A program made the translations under genes and the position numbers. Below are positions 11,980 to 22,289 of a DNA stretch of 64,000 nucleotides, piece by piece. The DNA lies in NCBI RefSeq assembly GCF_002878395.1, contig NC_061121.1, forward strand, positions 47,977,111 through 48,041,110. Direction: 5' to 3'. The notes beneath the pieces were generated by a model. That model had not been told where the DNA came from. It did not search any database and saw only the letters and a list, made by a program, of their open reading frames with translations. The stretch comes from Capsicum annuum (Eukaryota > Streptophyta > Magnoliopsida > Solanales > Solanaceae). How positions within the stretch are numbered: the first letter of the stretch is position 1; each line of letters opens with the position of its first letter.

Positions 11980-12442
11980 TAAACTAAATATAGATGGTTC
12001 ATGCCTTGGGAACCCAGGTAGGGGAGGGATAGGAGGAGTAATTAGAAATCACAATGGAGAATAGATCATAGGCTTTAACAAAAGCTTTCTTCATGCCAAC
12101 AACAACCAAATGGAGCTGTTAGCGCTCCTTGAGGGCCTAAAAATTGCTGAAACCAATCAGTTTTTACCTCTTGAAATAAATTCTAACTCGTTGGAAATAA
12201 TCAAAATCCTTCAAAATGGTAATTTACTGTATAATGGCATTGTTCATGAGTGTAGGTCCAGGTTAAGGAAGCTGGGATGTCCAGCGGTTATCCATGTCTA
12301 TCGAGAACAAAATGGAGTCACAAATACGCTTGCAAAACATGGTGCACAAGCGATAATTTTTGAACAAGCTGAACTTTTGGTAGTTCCTCTGATGTATGCC
12401 GGGCAGAAACTACAGACAGACATGGTAGGAACTACATACTAA
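11980..12442 (+). pseudogene. L1 LINE C-terminal RNase H
   Basis: This reads KLNIDGSCLGNPGRGGIGGVIRNHNGE from 11980 with a stop at 12063, then NNNQMELLALLEGLKIA (catalytic E), LEINSNSLEIIKIL (catalytic D replaced by N in NSN), and VIHVYREQNGVTNTLAKHGA, where the usual ADxLA Asp is also N. An RNase H of this type at the end of ORF2 is typical of many plant L1 lineages. It is the last domain before the 3' UTR and ends at a stop at 12440-12442. Confidence 0.85.
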
Positions 12443-12710
12443 AAATCTATTAGATATATTAATGTAGCACAAAACAATTAGTGCCAATATGTAATTACCT
12501 TTTCTAATTTTGATCCAGACTGATGAATTCTAGACATGTTTTGTAGACTCTTCTTATTATGATATGAATATTCATCTTTCACAAAAAAACATATTCTATG
12601 TAATAATTATAGCATTTTTATACACATTCTATATAATTTTTAACTACAATTATTATTTAGATACATTTTTTATAGGACTCTATATAATTTTTACATGCAT
12701 TCTAAAAATG

Positions 12711-12938
12711 TATTAATCTAGTATAAGAGAGTATCGATTGAGTATATAGATACTGTAAGTGTATCAATGTAGTATAAAAGTGTATTAATGTAGTATAAAA
12801 GAGTATCAATTGGGTATAGGGACTGCATGTGCTTGTATAGAATTTCCTTTTTCTTTTTTAAAAGGTGTATAAATATAGTATAAAAGTATATCAATGTGGT
12901 ATAAAAGTGTATCAATTGAGTATAGAGACTGCATGTGC
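12711..12938 (+). repeat. Two blocks of about 22-bp tandem repeats
   Basis: Units of the form agtataaaagtgtatcaatgt repeat with drift. Two blocks each close with the same longer end, gtatcaattgRgtatagRgactgcatgtgc, at about 12805-12835 and 12908-12938. This is a duplicated micro-array of no known function. Confidence 0.65.
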
Positions 12939-13013
12939 CCAATTGGGTCAAATGGCTAAAAACGAAAATTAATTGGGCCGACTGGCTACACTTGTCCACA
13001 TTTTCAAATTGTG

Positions 13014-13039
13014 GGCCATTTTTTTTTTTTAAAATGGCC
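13014..13039. repeat. Perfect inverted repeat with T8 loop
   Basis: The arm ggccatttt at 13014-13022 pairs with aaaatggcc at 13031-13039 around eight T residues. It lies just after the tandem blocks and could be a transposon subterminal hairpin. A second small palindrome (ttttattc...gaataaaa) lies near 13079-13100. Confidence 0.55.
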
Positions 13040-13050
13040 AGCCCATGTCC

Positions 13051-13559
13051 TTTTTCCTTATATATAATATGGTATCTTTTTTATTCTCGAGCGAATAAAA
13101 TGGAGGAAAAAAAAAGATCATTCAAGCAGCTCAAACGCATCTCATCTAGAATCTGGTTTTCCAAGGGTCAAAAATTGACAAATAAGACCTTTTTTCTGTT
13201 ATTTTTTTTACCCTATAAATTTAGCCAAAAGAAAAAAAAGAAATTAACTACATATAAATGTATCTTTAAATATTTTTTTAATTAGTTGCCTCAATTTTTG
13301 GTTTCTCAGTTAGTTTGATACTTGTATTGAAGCCCAATTAAATTCTAATTTGTGTATTGCATGACCGACTTTTAGAGGCAGTGTTATCAATAAAATTTTT
13401 TCCAGTTTAAGGTTTTGAATTCAAAATGAATGAATCTCGCATTTTTAATTATTCCACCACAATTTATATTAACAGTTATTAGTTGTATCAAGTACTTAGT
13501 GCTTTTCTCCCACGCTTACCATTTTCATATTTAAGTATGGATAAGTGATTAGTGAAGCA
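13051..13559. other. AT-rich spacer
   Basis: No gene is supported. A weak box-B-like ggttttgaattc near 13411 with a following attccaccacaa phrase recalls SINE sequence, but no box A was found at the right distance. Confidence 0.35.
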
Positions 13560-14184
13560 TTGTTACATTGCCTTTTTTTAGGGAAAAGTATAGAGACCAG
13601 AAAATTTAAGTGTCTAGCATATTTTTCTCTTTCTATTTTTTTTTGTTTCTTGCTATGTTGATTTTTTCCCCTTTCATTGTTTTTCTTTATTAATCTTTAC
13701 ATTTTTTTTGTGGGGGTTTCCTCCTTTTTTTTTCTTTTCCTTCTTTTTTTCTTTTTTCCCTATTTTTGTGTTTTTCTTTCTTTTCACTTTTTTTTAATCT
13801 CTTCTATCTCTAACTTAGATTTCTCTTTTTCTCCTTTCTTTTCCAGCCTATTTCAATTTTTTCTATTTTTTTTCCTTTTTTCCCCTTCTTTTTAGTTTTT
13901 CTATCTATACCTTCTATTTCTCTCTTTTTTGTAGTATTTTTTTCTTCTCTCAATTTTTTGTTTTTATTTTATATTGTTTTGTATTTTTAAAAAATATGGC
14001 TACATCAAACGCAAGCCATGAATGATAATGAAAATGTCATAATTATTTATTGTATTTATATTCACACCATTATTATATTTTTGTATTCATTGATACAACT
14101 GTATCTGCATTTTACAGTTCTCACTTATATTTTAATGTATTTTATAATTCACACTAATATTTGTATTTTATAGTTCGCACCATC

Positions 14185-14190
<6 letters not shown>

Positions 14191-14232
<42 letters not shown>
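14191..14232. repeat. (AT)21 microsatellite
   Basis: This is an uninterrupted AT dinucleotide run in the left arm of the MULE-like element. It follows three diverged copies of an approximately 40-bp unit containing tgtattttatagttcgcac-like sequence (14095-14180). Confidence 0.95.
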
Positions 14233-14236
<4 letters not shown>

Positions 14237-14561
14237 CAATTCTCATTTGTATTTAAAGAATTATTTTGTATTTGTATTTTATAGTTGATTGCATATTGTA
14301 TTTGTATTTTGTGATTTATTTTGTTTGTATTTGTATTCGTATTCGTATTCTACATTCATCGATACCTATGTATCTGTAAAGAACTATTTTGTATTTGTAT
14401 TTTAAGTTGAACGGATAATGTATTTGTATACAAATATTTTGTAATTTCATCTATTTGTATTTGAAGTTGTAGTTGACTGTATCATTTGTATTTTTAAACA
14501 AATGAAAAGGATTGTTATTTTTTCTATGGACACTTGTATTAATATTCATTGATACAAATTA

Positions 14562-14801
14562 CTTTATCTGTTTAAAAAATAATGACCTACTTTATTTAGG
14601 CGGTTTTAAAAAGAATGACCCTTTTCTTTTTTCGCAATACTTTAATTCTAACTTTTCACGTGGCATGTTTGAGACCACAAGATTAAAGGATATTTTGGTA
14701 CATTTGACACAACTTTATTTTAAGATCACAAGATTCAAAAGTCTTCTTTATTTTCTTAAACTTCGTGCCGATTCAGAAGAGGTCATTCTTTTGATCCGGA
14801 G
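14562..14801. mobile_element. Stowaway (Tc1/mariner) MITE
   Basis: It is 240 bp, flanked by TA at 14560-14561 and 14802-14803. The left end ctttatctgtttaaaaa and the right end, read on the minus strand (ctccggatcaaaagaatgacc), are worn forms of the CTCCCTCCGT terminus. The interior matches a MITE I know to be abundant in Solanaceae: the aagaatgaccc blocks near both ends, cacgtggcatgttt and ggtacatttgacacaact. It has no coding capacity and depended on a mariner-like transposase elsewhere. Confidence 0.85.
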
Positions 14802-15287
14802 TATATTTTAGTGATACAAATTGAACAATACAAATGATAAATTTTACAAATACAAATATTAGATTTGAATCAAATTTTATATGTTTATACAACTTGAACC
14901 ATACATAGACAAATGATACCTGTTTATATACAAATACAAATGATAAATTGTACATATTCATGGTTGAACTACTCAAAATCAAATAATAAATTTATTTAAA
15001 ATATATAATTTGAAACAAATAAATATAAAATATAACAATAAAAAATAGAATGAGAAAAAAGTACAAAATTCTTTTTTTTTAAAAAGAAAAAACAAAAATA
15101 TGTAAAAAAAATTGAAACAGTAAAAAATGAAAGAATTAGAAAAAAGAGAAAAAAAAGGAAAAAAATGAAAAATAAAAAAGAATAGAGAGAAAAATAAAAA
15201 TATATTCTTTTATCATTCAAACTTATTTGAGTTTTGAAACTAATTAAGAAAAGCTGGCTATTTTGGAAAGTAGAGTCTTCAATTAAT

Positions 15288-16250
15288 GTGTGCAGTGTTT
15301 ATGAGCCGCAGATGGGCTTGGAAGAGGAGGTGAAGGCGAGATTTGGGAAGATTTGGATGAGGTGGTGAGAAGCGTGCCTAGCGCGGAGAAGATTGTCATA
15401 GCAGGGAACTTCAATGGGCATATTGGGGTCCTACCTGGAAGCTATGAAGATGTGCATGATGTTTTGGCTTCGGTGTTAGAAATGGTGAGGGAGTGGCCTG
15501 TTGGATTTTGCGAGGGCCTTTGAGCTGGTGGTTGTGAACTCGAGTTTTCCGAAGAAGGAGGATCACCTGATTATCTTTCGAAGCGTGAAAGCCAAGACTC
15601 AGATTGACTTTCTGCTGCTTAGGAAGGGGGATAGAGTGCTATGTAAGGACTGTAAGGTCATTCTGAGCGTGCACCTCTCGACCTAGTATAGGCTGTTAGT
15701 GGTGGACTTGTCTATCAAGAAAAGAAAAAAGAGATGAGTCGGGGAGGGTCGATCTAGAATTAAGTGGGGTAGCTTGATGCCATAAAGTACATTGGAGATA
15801 GGGGAAAAGGTGGCGGGTATGGAGGCGTGGAAGTGTAGGGGGGACGTGGATGTTATGTCGGATAAAGCAGCAAGCTGCATCGCAGAGACTGCTAAAGGTA
15901 TGTTGGGTGTTTAGAGGGGTCGGGTAGGTCGGAATAAGGGGGACTGGTGGTGGAATGAAGAAGTGAAGAAGAAAGTGGAGATTAAGAAGGAGGCGTATGT
16001 TGAGTTGATTGAGAGTGAAAATAAAGAAGAGAAGCAGGTGAATAGGGAGGTGTATAAGGTAGCAAGGAAGGAGGCTAAGTTGGTAGTTACGACTGCCAAG
16101 TCAGTAGTATTTGAGCATTTATATGCTGAGTTAGAAGAGAAAGGAGGGGATAAGAGGTTGTATAGGCTTTCAAAAGTTAAAGAGCGGAAGGGTCATAACC
16201 TAGATCAAGTGAAATACATTAAGGAAAATGATAGTGTTCTGGTATAGGAT
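15288..16250 (+). pseudogene. RTE LINE: endonuclease C-part and linker
   Basis: This starts at VCSVYEPQMGLEEEV, the interior of an AP-like endonuclease; the first part is missing through 5' truncation. IVIAGNFNGHIG (15390-15425) is the GDFN motif with D changed to N. FARAFELVVVNSSFPK, HLIIFRS and TQIDFLLLRKGDR (15501-15640) cover the catalytic-fold end, with the IDF Asp intact. The linker 15955-16247 is a lysine/glutamate-rich helical stretch ([17 protein letters not shown]). Stops occur at about 15485 and 15684. Confidence 0.85.
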
Positions 16251-16258
16251 GTTCATAT

Positions 16259-17130
16259 TAAGAAGAAATGGCAGGACTACTTTCATAGAATTTTGAACGA
16301 TGAAGGGGACAGAGGCATTGAGCTATGAGAGTTGGAGTATTCGGAGGAGAGCCGTGATTTCAGCTACTGCAGGTGTTTTAAGGTAGAGGAGGCCAAAGAG
16401 GCTATTCGTAATATGTGGAGAGGTAGGGCGATAGGGCCGAACGAGATTTCGGTGGATTTTTGGAATTATGTGGGCGAGGCAAGGATTAGGTGGTTGATGG
16501 ATTTGTTTAATGGTATTTTCAAGACTGCGAGAATGACTGAGGCTTAGAAATAGAGTATAATGATTTCGCTTTACAAAAACAAGGTGACATTCAGAGTTGC
16601 AACAACTATAGGGGTATTAAGCTGTTGAGTCACACTACGAAGATTTGGGAGAGAGTGCTTAAGCAGAGATTGAGAAGGATTGTGAGGACGGAGGCAATCC
16701 ATTTGGTGAGGAGATTGGTGGGGCAGTTTAGAGAAAGAAAGAGAGACTTACACTTGGTGTTCATTGACCTAGAAAAGACGTATGAGAAAGTTCTGAGGGA
16801 AGTTCTTTGAAGGTATTTGGAGGTGAGAGGGGTCCCAGTAGCGTACATCAGAGTTATTAAGGACATGTACGATGGAGGAAAGACTAGGGTAAGGACGGCG
16901 GAAGAAGACTCAGACCATTTTCTGGTTGAGATAGGGTTGCATCAGGGATCGACTCTTAGTCCGTTCTTATTTGCGATGGTGATGGACATGTTGATGCAGA
17001 GTATTCAAGGCGAGGTGCCTTGGTGTATGCTATTTTCTGATGATGTAGTGCTGATTGATGAGACACGGAGGGGCGTGATGACAAATTGGAGGTTTGATGG
17101 CAAACCCTTGAGTCGAAGAGGTTCAGGTTG
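16259..17130 (+). pseudogene. RTE LINE: reverse transcriptase with internal deletion
   Basis: The motifs, in order: VEEAKEAIRNMWRGRAIGPNEI (16383-16450), NYRGIKLLSHTTKIWERVL (16603-16660), then a jump from LRRIVRTEAIHLVRRLV that lacks the usual SENQFGFMPGRS-like segment. Next come HLVFIDLEKTYEKV (motif A, catalytic D present), GLHQGSTLSPFLFA (motif B) and MLFSDDVVLID (motif C; FADD is FSDD here, with the two Asp intact). About 15-17 codons between motif 2 and motif A are deleted. Frame changes at about 16545, 16806 and 17080 complete the inactivation. Confidence 0.88.
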
Positions 17131-17800
17131 AGTAGGTCCAAGACAGAGTATTTGGAATACAAGTTTAGTGACTTGAGGCAGAAGGACGATGTGGTGGTGA
17201 GGTTGGACTCCTAAGATGTTTGTAAGAGGGATAGTTTTAAATATCTTAAGTCTTTGATCCAGGGGAATGGTGAGATTGATGAGGATGTCACCAATCATAT
17301 TGGAACAAGTTGGATGAAGTGGAGGCTCGCCTCGGGGGTGCTGTGTGACAAGAAAGTGCCCCTTAAGCCTAAAGGCAAATTTTATAAAGTGGCAGTCCGT
17401 CCGGCCATGTTGTATGGCGTGAAGTGTTGGCCAGTCAAACACTCCCACATCCAAAAAGTGAGGCTGGCGGAAATGAGGATGCTGTATTGGATATGTGGGA
17501 TTACTAAAGGGGACAGGATTAGGAATGAGATTATCCGGGAGAAGATGAGAGTGTCATCGGTAGAGGACAAGATACAGAAAAGAAGGCTGAGATGGTTTGG
17601 ATATGTGATGAGGAGGGACGTGGATGCCTTAGTGCATAGGTGTGAGAGACTAGCGTTGGATGGCTTAAAGAGGAGTAGAGGTAGGGAAAAGAAATACTGG
17701 AGAAAGGTGATCAGACATGACATGGAGCAACTGCTGCTTACTGAGGACATGACCCTAGATAGGAAGGTGTGAAGGTCGCAGATAAGGGTAGAAGGCTAGC
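17131..17800 (+). pseudogene. RTE LINE: C-terminal domain
   Basis: The open stretch 17254-17772 (172 codons) reads [62 protein letters not shown] and [18 protein letters not shown]. This is the conserved C-terminal region after RT in plant RTE elements, ending near EDMTLDRKV. The role is probably nucleic-acid binding (inferred from basic, W-rich composition). The same region is found on the minus strand at 60361-60603. Confidence 0.85.
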
Positions 17801-18202
17801 GGGAGGGTATGGGTTGTAGCAAGCCACCAGGAGAGATCTTGTGTAGCCGAGTTAGTAACCTTAGGTCTATGTCTATAGGTGTCTATGGAGGCGAATATGT
17901 TATACTTATACGTAGGTATCCCTTTCATATTTTCTCAGTTGCTATCTGCTTATTTCGTGTTGCCGTATCTCTCGTATTTTTGTATTGCTTTGATTTACTT
18001 TTTATTATTCCTTACACATTTTCTGTTATGTAATCCTTCTCCTTGTCGCCTATTCTTTATCATGAGTCGGGGGTCTATCGGAAATAGCCTCTCTACTTCT
18101 TCAGAGGTAGTGGTATGGACTGCGTACATCTTACTCTCCCCAGACCCCACTTTGTGGGAACACACTGGGTTTGTTGTTGTTGTTGTAGAATTTTCAATTA
18201 AT

Positions 18203-18499
18203 ATTTAATTAATTGGGTGAACGTGATTTAACGAAGTTAAAATTCTTTTGCCTTTTAAAACTCAAGTTATTACCTAAAATAAAGTAATTAACTTTATTTG
18301 TACATGTATTGGATGTTGTCTTGCACATCAAATGCATATACATATTGCTATTTCGGGAAATTAATATAAAATCTTCTAATTAATGGGTGTAATTTGTTAT
18401 TTATAAACTTTTCTCTTTTTTTAGTTGAGCCACTCAGGTATTATTTCGAGTGGACCTTTATATTAATAATAAAGAATAAGTACGAGTAAGGAGGGCTAG
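18203..18499. other. AT-rich spacer
   Basis: Host-side flank after the RTE target duplication. I see no gene, repeat boundary or RNA here. Confidence 0.5.
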
Positions 18500-20366
18500 T
18501 GTCACGACCCAAAAACTCAAGTCATGATGACACTTATCGCTACCCAGTCCTGATAAGTAAGCCAAAATTTGGAGATAGAAAAGAAAACAAAAAATTAAGT
18601 TATGACAGATTAAGTGAGACTCATAGAGTGAAGCCAGGCCAATATAAAATACAACTATAGATGAAGTTCGAGAGAAATATCATAAATCCCAAAATATGAT
18701 GACATAAGTGTAGAATATCAAAACAACATTCGAATACTGAATAGTACATAATCTGTCTCCGAGTCATAAGTAACGACAAATGAAGATGGATGAGGTCCGA
18801 ATCAACCTCGAACTCTGGAGTGCATCAATAGCTCAAAAATTTAGAATCTCTACACAAAGATCAGCCATTTTGTGTAGTACTCAAACTAGAATCTACATCG
18901 AAAGATCATAGTGGGAGTGAGCATAGACAACTTGTACACAATAGGTATCATAGGCTGATTGAGCAATGTGAAAGATAAAATAAGTAAAGAAGATACTATG
19001 AGCATGTGACCTGCTAGCAGAAAACTTCTCAAATAGTAGTTCACACCATATTTTCTAACATTTCTAACATATATGTATATCATCCAGGGAAAAACATACA
19101 GGAAGGTATTAGAAGCTAAATACACGACACATAAACACAAAATGGAAAACACAGAATATGCAAATTCTATGCAATGTGATCTATGATGAAGTGAAATGGT
19201 TGAAAGTTATTGTATAACTTTTCTGTATACACCTATAGAGCCTCAATTCTCGCAAAATAGGATCCATGAGGGGTTCATAACTTGTATACTATCTCAAATT
19301 TTCACTAATATCAATCTCATGTCTCAATCTATCTGACTGACACATCCCTTGATCTAGGCATTTTAAAAATGTCTCATTTTCTTTCAAAAGTCAAAGTTCC
19401 TCAATAGTATAGATATCTCATGAACGTGTATATATACAATGAGGCTATAATCCTCACTATCAAATTAGTACGAAGATATCCAATTCATTCATGCGTATAC
19501 AAGTGAGCTCAGAAATCAACTCAGTATGTAAATAATCATGATATCTATTCTAATTAGGCACCAATGAAGTAAATAGGCATGTAAGACATCATTAATATCA
19601 TATCAACTCATAACTTAGACATTCTATCATGATAAAGGCAAATAGTGCTTAATAAGACCTCTAATATCTAGTCACACCTCCGTATGGGCATCACAATAAG
19701 AAACACAATAGTTAAATTCATACATAAAGCCATGTCAAATAAAGTCCTCGCACGGGCAACACATAATATATAATATCATAAGCAACAATAGAAAATAAGC
19801 TCCAATAAGGGCATAACACAATATATATTAACTCAAAATCACATTCCATAGTTATTTTACCCCAACCCATAACATGTTTTACTTATTCATTAACTACCCA
19901 ACCCAGTTTAAAGAAAGTTAATCAACAATCTACCTTGAAATAATGAAATCCAAGCCTAAAGTCCTTCAACATGGAGCTTTCTCCTTTCGAACAACCTTAG
20001 AATCAACTCTAACATTCAAATATAATATATATATGTTAAAAAAGCTAATGATATTTGTATTTCTCATATTTGAGCGGGATTCAAAAAATGAGTTTGAAAA
20101 TAAAAGAGGCAAAATAAGAATTTTATATTATAAATGCATTCTCCAAGGTGAAAGGAGACTACAGTTAAATATTCATGCAAAAAAGTGTTAAAAATAATGT
20201 TCAAATCGAAGAAAAATTATTTTAAAGCTTTTTAAAAGAACATTCCCAAAATTCTATGTTAAGCCCAAGATTTAAGAGTGATTTAATGATGTAAATCAAT
20301 GCAAAGTAATGAAATTAAGGTCTTGAAGCGTATACAAGCTCAAATGGTGATAAAAATCCAACAAAT
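18500..20366 (-). repeat. Gypsy-type LTR fragment, minus orientation
   Basis: The sequence starts tgtcacgaccc on plus, i.e. an LTR end ...gggtcgtgaca on minus, the same U5-end style seen at 38364, 44506 and 50028. A donor-like CAAG|GTAGAT on minus lies at 19928-19937, about 1.4 kb from that end, as in the better-defined LTRs here. No primer site (ggctctgatacca on plus) precedes 18500, so it is a solo or truncated LTR. Its start was not found; a related LTR-like sequence begins at 20367. Confidence 0.5.
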
Positions 20367-21224
20367 CTGCCGACCCAATTTCTCAGGTCATGATGACACC
20401 TACTATGATCCATCAGTAGGTAAGCCAACCCATAGTCTAGAATGACTGGTTACAGACTATTTAGAGAAATGAAAGAAAATAACGAAATAAATATGATAAA
20501 AGACTAATACATATAAGGTAGTCACAATATTTAGTGGAATCAGTATAAGAACTTTTAATACAATAAGAGTACGAGGTCAAATATTGAATAAATATACAGG
20601 ACCAACCCATTTCTGAATACACTATAGAGATCCGTCTAACAGGTAAGAGGGGGATTAATAGTGTTTTGAATGTTAAGAACTTACTCCAAATCCTTGATCC
20701 TTAGCTGCTCTGCGCGATGCACACAACAACAATGAGAACTCGTTCTATGATCTGAAAGATATAGAAGTATGGTATGAGTACCTAACATGTCATACTAAGT
20801 AGGAAACCATCGACTGAGCTCCAATGATAATGCAAATATAAATAACATACAAAGCAATAATATCAACTATATATAACTATTCAAGAAGTTAACATAACAA
20901 AACTAGAGAGGCAATAAGGATAAAATATCCTACTCTAGAAATATTCAAGAACTAAGGGACTATACCGTATATCACCAGCCAATATACAAGTAAATAGTGG
21001 AAAAAGGATATATATTAGTATACGAAGTCAAGGAATACTTATACAATACGAATAAGAAAGCGAAGAGAGCGATATATAGTAATATCATAGCTATAAATAT
21101 GTATATACATATAGGTATACAAGGATAACTCAAAGGTAACAACCTAAGGTAGTTAACCTAGTATCTTAAAACATCCTAATCAATATAGGAAACTAGCGCT
21201 GATATAATCAGGGTCCCTAATAAT
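20367..21224 (-). repeat. Second, diverged LTR-like fragment, minus orientation
   Basis: This begins cgacccaatttctcaggtcatgatgacac, similar to the first bases of the 18500 fragment (gtcatgatgacac, taagcca), and then diverges. It has no primer site and no coding motif. It appears cut off at about 21224, where Tat/Athila-like LTR sequence starts. Confidence 0.4.
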
Positions 21225-21915
21225 AGAGGCTATGAACATGAATACTTAACCTTGTAATTAAGTTGGTTTATGCTATTTATCATCGTTGATTATTCATATA
21301 TCCTTTTATTAACCATTCCATGGATTTATAACTCTTAGAATAAACATATATTTCTATTGTGAGCCCGAACGGAGAAATAATAGATTAGAACATAGATGTA
21401 TGGAATAGGATCTTAATCATCCAAGGAATTGAAGTTAGGATTTGCATTTAGGATAGGAATACACCTAATTCACACTATTTGGGTCATATATGGAAAAAAT
21501 ACAAATGCATTTAACTTAGTTCTTGCATCTCCACTGAATGATGTTGTTGCAAGGCTAAGTTAGATAGATGATTAAAGGCCCGCAAGACCATAATCACATT
21601 ATCAACCTGGTGAATCAGAAATCAAGATAATCAACTAGACCAATGAGATTTCATAGCTAAGTAGGATTGTTCGTAGTGTCTCAGTCTTGGGCCTATCCCA
21701 ATTATTGTTCAAGTATTTTACATTTCCGTAGTGTTTGTGTTTACTTTTATTTTCAATTCTCAAATATTATTGGGAACTATTGCATTTGTTTAATCTTCAT
21801 AGTGATACTAAAATTAGATTGTTGCTTACGAAAAGTCGTTGTGTGATTGATACTTGAATTTTAAAGGCCATTTTACTACTTGGGTGACCACGTACACTTT
21901 GTGTGTGCTTGGGCA
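21225..21915 (+). repeat. Tat/Athila-like 5' LTR, 3' half
   Basis: This runs parallel to 42345-43071 in the same orientation: shared aagaacatgaatactta-like start, attaagttggttta, ggaataggatcttaatcat, agctaagtaggatt, ccattttactacttgggtga and the cacgtacactt end. The 5' half of this LTR is missing, replaced by the 20367 fragment. An Asp-tRNA-type primer site follows directly, which fixes it as a 5' LTR. Confidence 0.7.
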
Positions 21916-21926
21916 CGATAAGTTTT

Positions 21927-21944
21927 TGGCTCCATTGCTGGGGA
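21927..21944 (+). promoter_or_regulatory. Primer-binding site, tRNA-Asp type
   Basis: The sequence tggctccattgctgggga differs at three positions from the TGGCGCCGTTGCCGGGGA site complementary to tRNA-Asp, used by Athila/Tat lineages. It lies 11 bases after the LTR end. Confidence 0.7.
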
Positions 21945-22289
21945 CCTGTAAATTGGCATCTATCTTACTTTTAGTTTTGCTATTTCATTTTACATGTGTT
22001 AATAACTTTATTTTAGCTTCTGAATTTATAGGTTTAGGTCTAAAAAGTAAGTAAGCTGGCAAGGGAAAGAGATTTGGTTGACACATATTCTAAACTTGAG
22101 TGATGCTTATATTAGCTGAGGAGAGAAGTAGTACTTCTCTATCGAATACCATATATTCAATAAGAAAAAGCTATTCCTTCACTAATGGCTGAAGATTCAC
22201 CAACCCGTAGAATATTTTGCGAAGTTATAATCCTACTCATGACCAATGTTACCTTCACCATTTGTAGACCAATGCTTGGAGGTAGATTT
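21945..22289. other. Non-coding remnant, element junction
   Basis: Probably the leader of the Tat/Athila-like element up to an undefined junction with gypsy element C. It contains a perfect small palindrome gagaagta-g-tacttctc at 22123-22139. The exact edge of C is not visible because C lacks its 3' LTR. Confidence 0.4.

Larger units (their letters stand above)
6335..12590 (+). mobile_element. Plant L1-type LINE, near full length, inactivated
   Basis: The order is standard for plant L1: ORF1 (DUF4283 and zinc knuckle), then endonuclease, reverse transcriptase, zf-RVT and a C-terminal RNase H. The 3' untranslated part (12443-12590) ends with gaatattcatctttcac and a short A-run at 12582-12588, as target-primed reverse transcription leaves. 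The 5' end is set at the first ORF1-like ATG; a 5' UTR may extend upstream. Both frames are broken by many stops and shifts. No clear target duplication was found. Integration must be old compared with the RTE copies, judging by the number of lesions. Confidence 0.85.
13560..15270. mobile_element. MULE-like non-autonomous element with long imperfect arms
   Basis: The left arm holds a long pyrimidine tract (about 13624-13980) followed by TTTGTAT-rich repeats. The right arm, read on the minus strand, shows the same order: a pyrimidine tract (15030-15212 on plus is purine-rich), then tttgta/atcatttgtatttgta repeats (14820-14960). This mirror layout suggests a DNA element with very long, worn inverted arms of the MULE kind. 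No transposase motif is visible. The termini and a target duplication could not be defined, and the RTE copy inserted at its right edge obscures that side. Confidence 0.4.
15288..18185 (+). mobile_element. RTE-type LINE, 5'-truncated (SolRTE-like)
   Basis: The copy starts inside the endonuclease domain and runs to a 3' end with a (TTG)n tail (18168-18185), the simple-repeat tail of RTE-clade LINEs. It is flanked by a 17-bp target duplication with two mismatches: tagagtcttcaattaat at 15271-15287 and tagaattttcaattaat at 18186-18202. Endonuclease, RT and C-terminal parts are in order, but frames are broken. The GC content is higher than the surrounding DNA. The 3' UTR (17773-18167) contains the phrase ccccagaccccac, shared with the second copy at 59914-60767. 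Confidence 0.9.

Noticed and set aside
12718..12999. Tyr/Ile/Thr repeat protein on minus
   Set aside because: It is the translation of the 22-bp tandem repeat; no start context or relatives are expected.
13381..13500. Second SINE near 13400
   Set aside because: There is a box-B-like phrase only; no box A at the proper distance and no tail or duplication.
13677..13895. Phe/Leu/Ser-rich reading frame, membrane-protein-like
   Set aside because: It is a translation of a T/C-rich low-complexity tract; the mirror frame at 14996-15220 on minus is the same effect.
17005..17454. 149-codon frame on minus within the RTE LINE
   Set aside because: Antisense shadow of the RTE C-terminal domain, which is clear on plus.
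17382..17750. 122-codon Ser/Leu-rich frame on minus
   Set aside because: Antisense of the Lys/Arg-rich RTE C-terminus; no independent motif.
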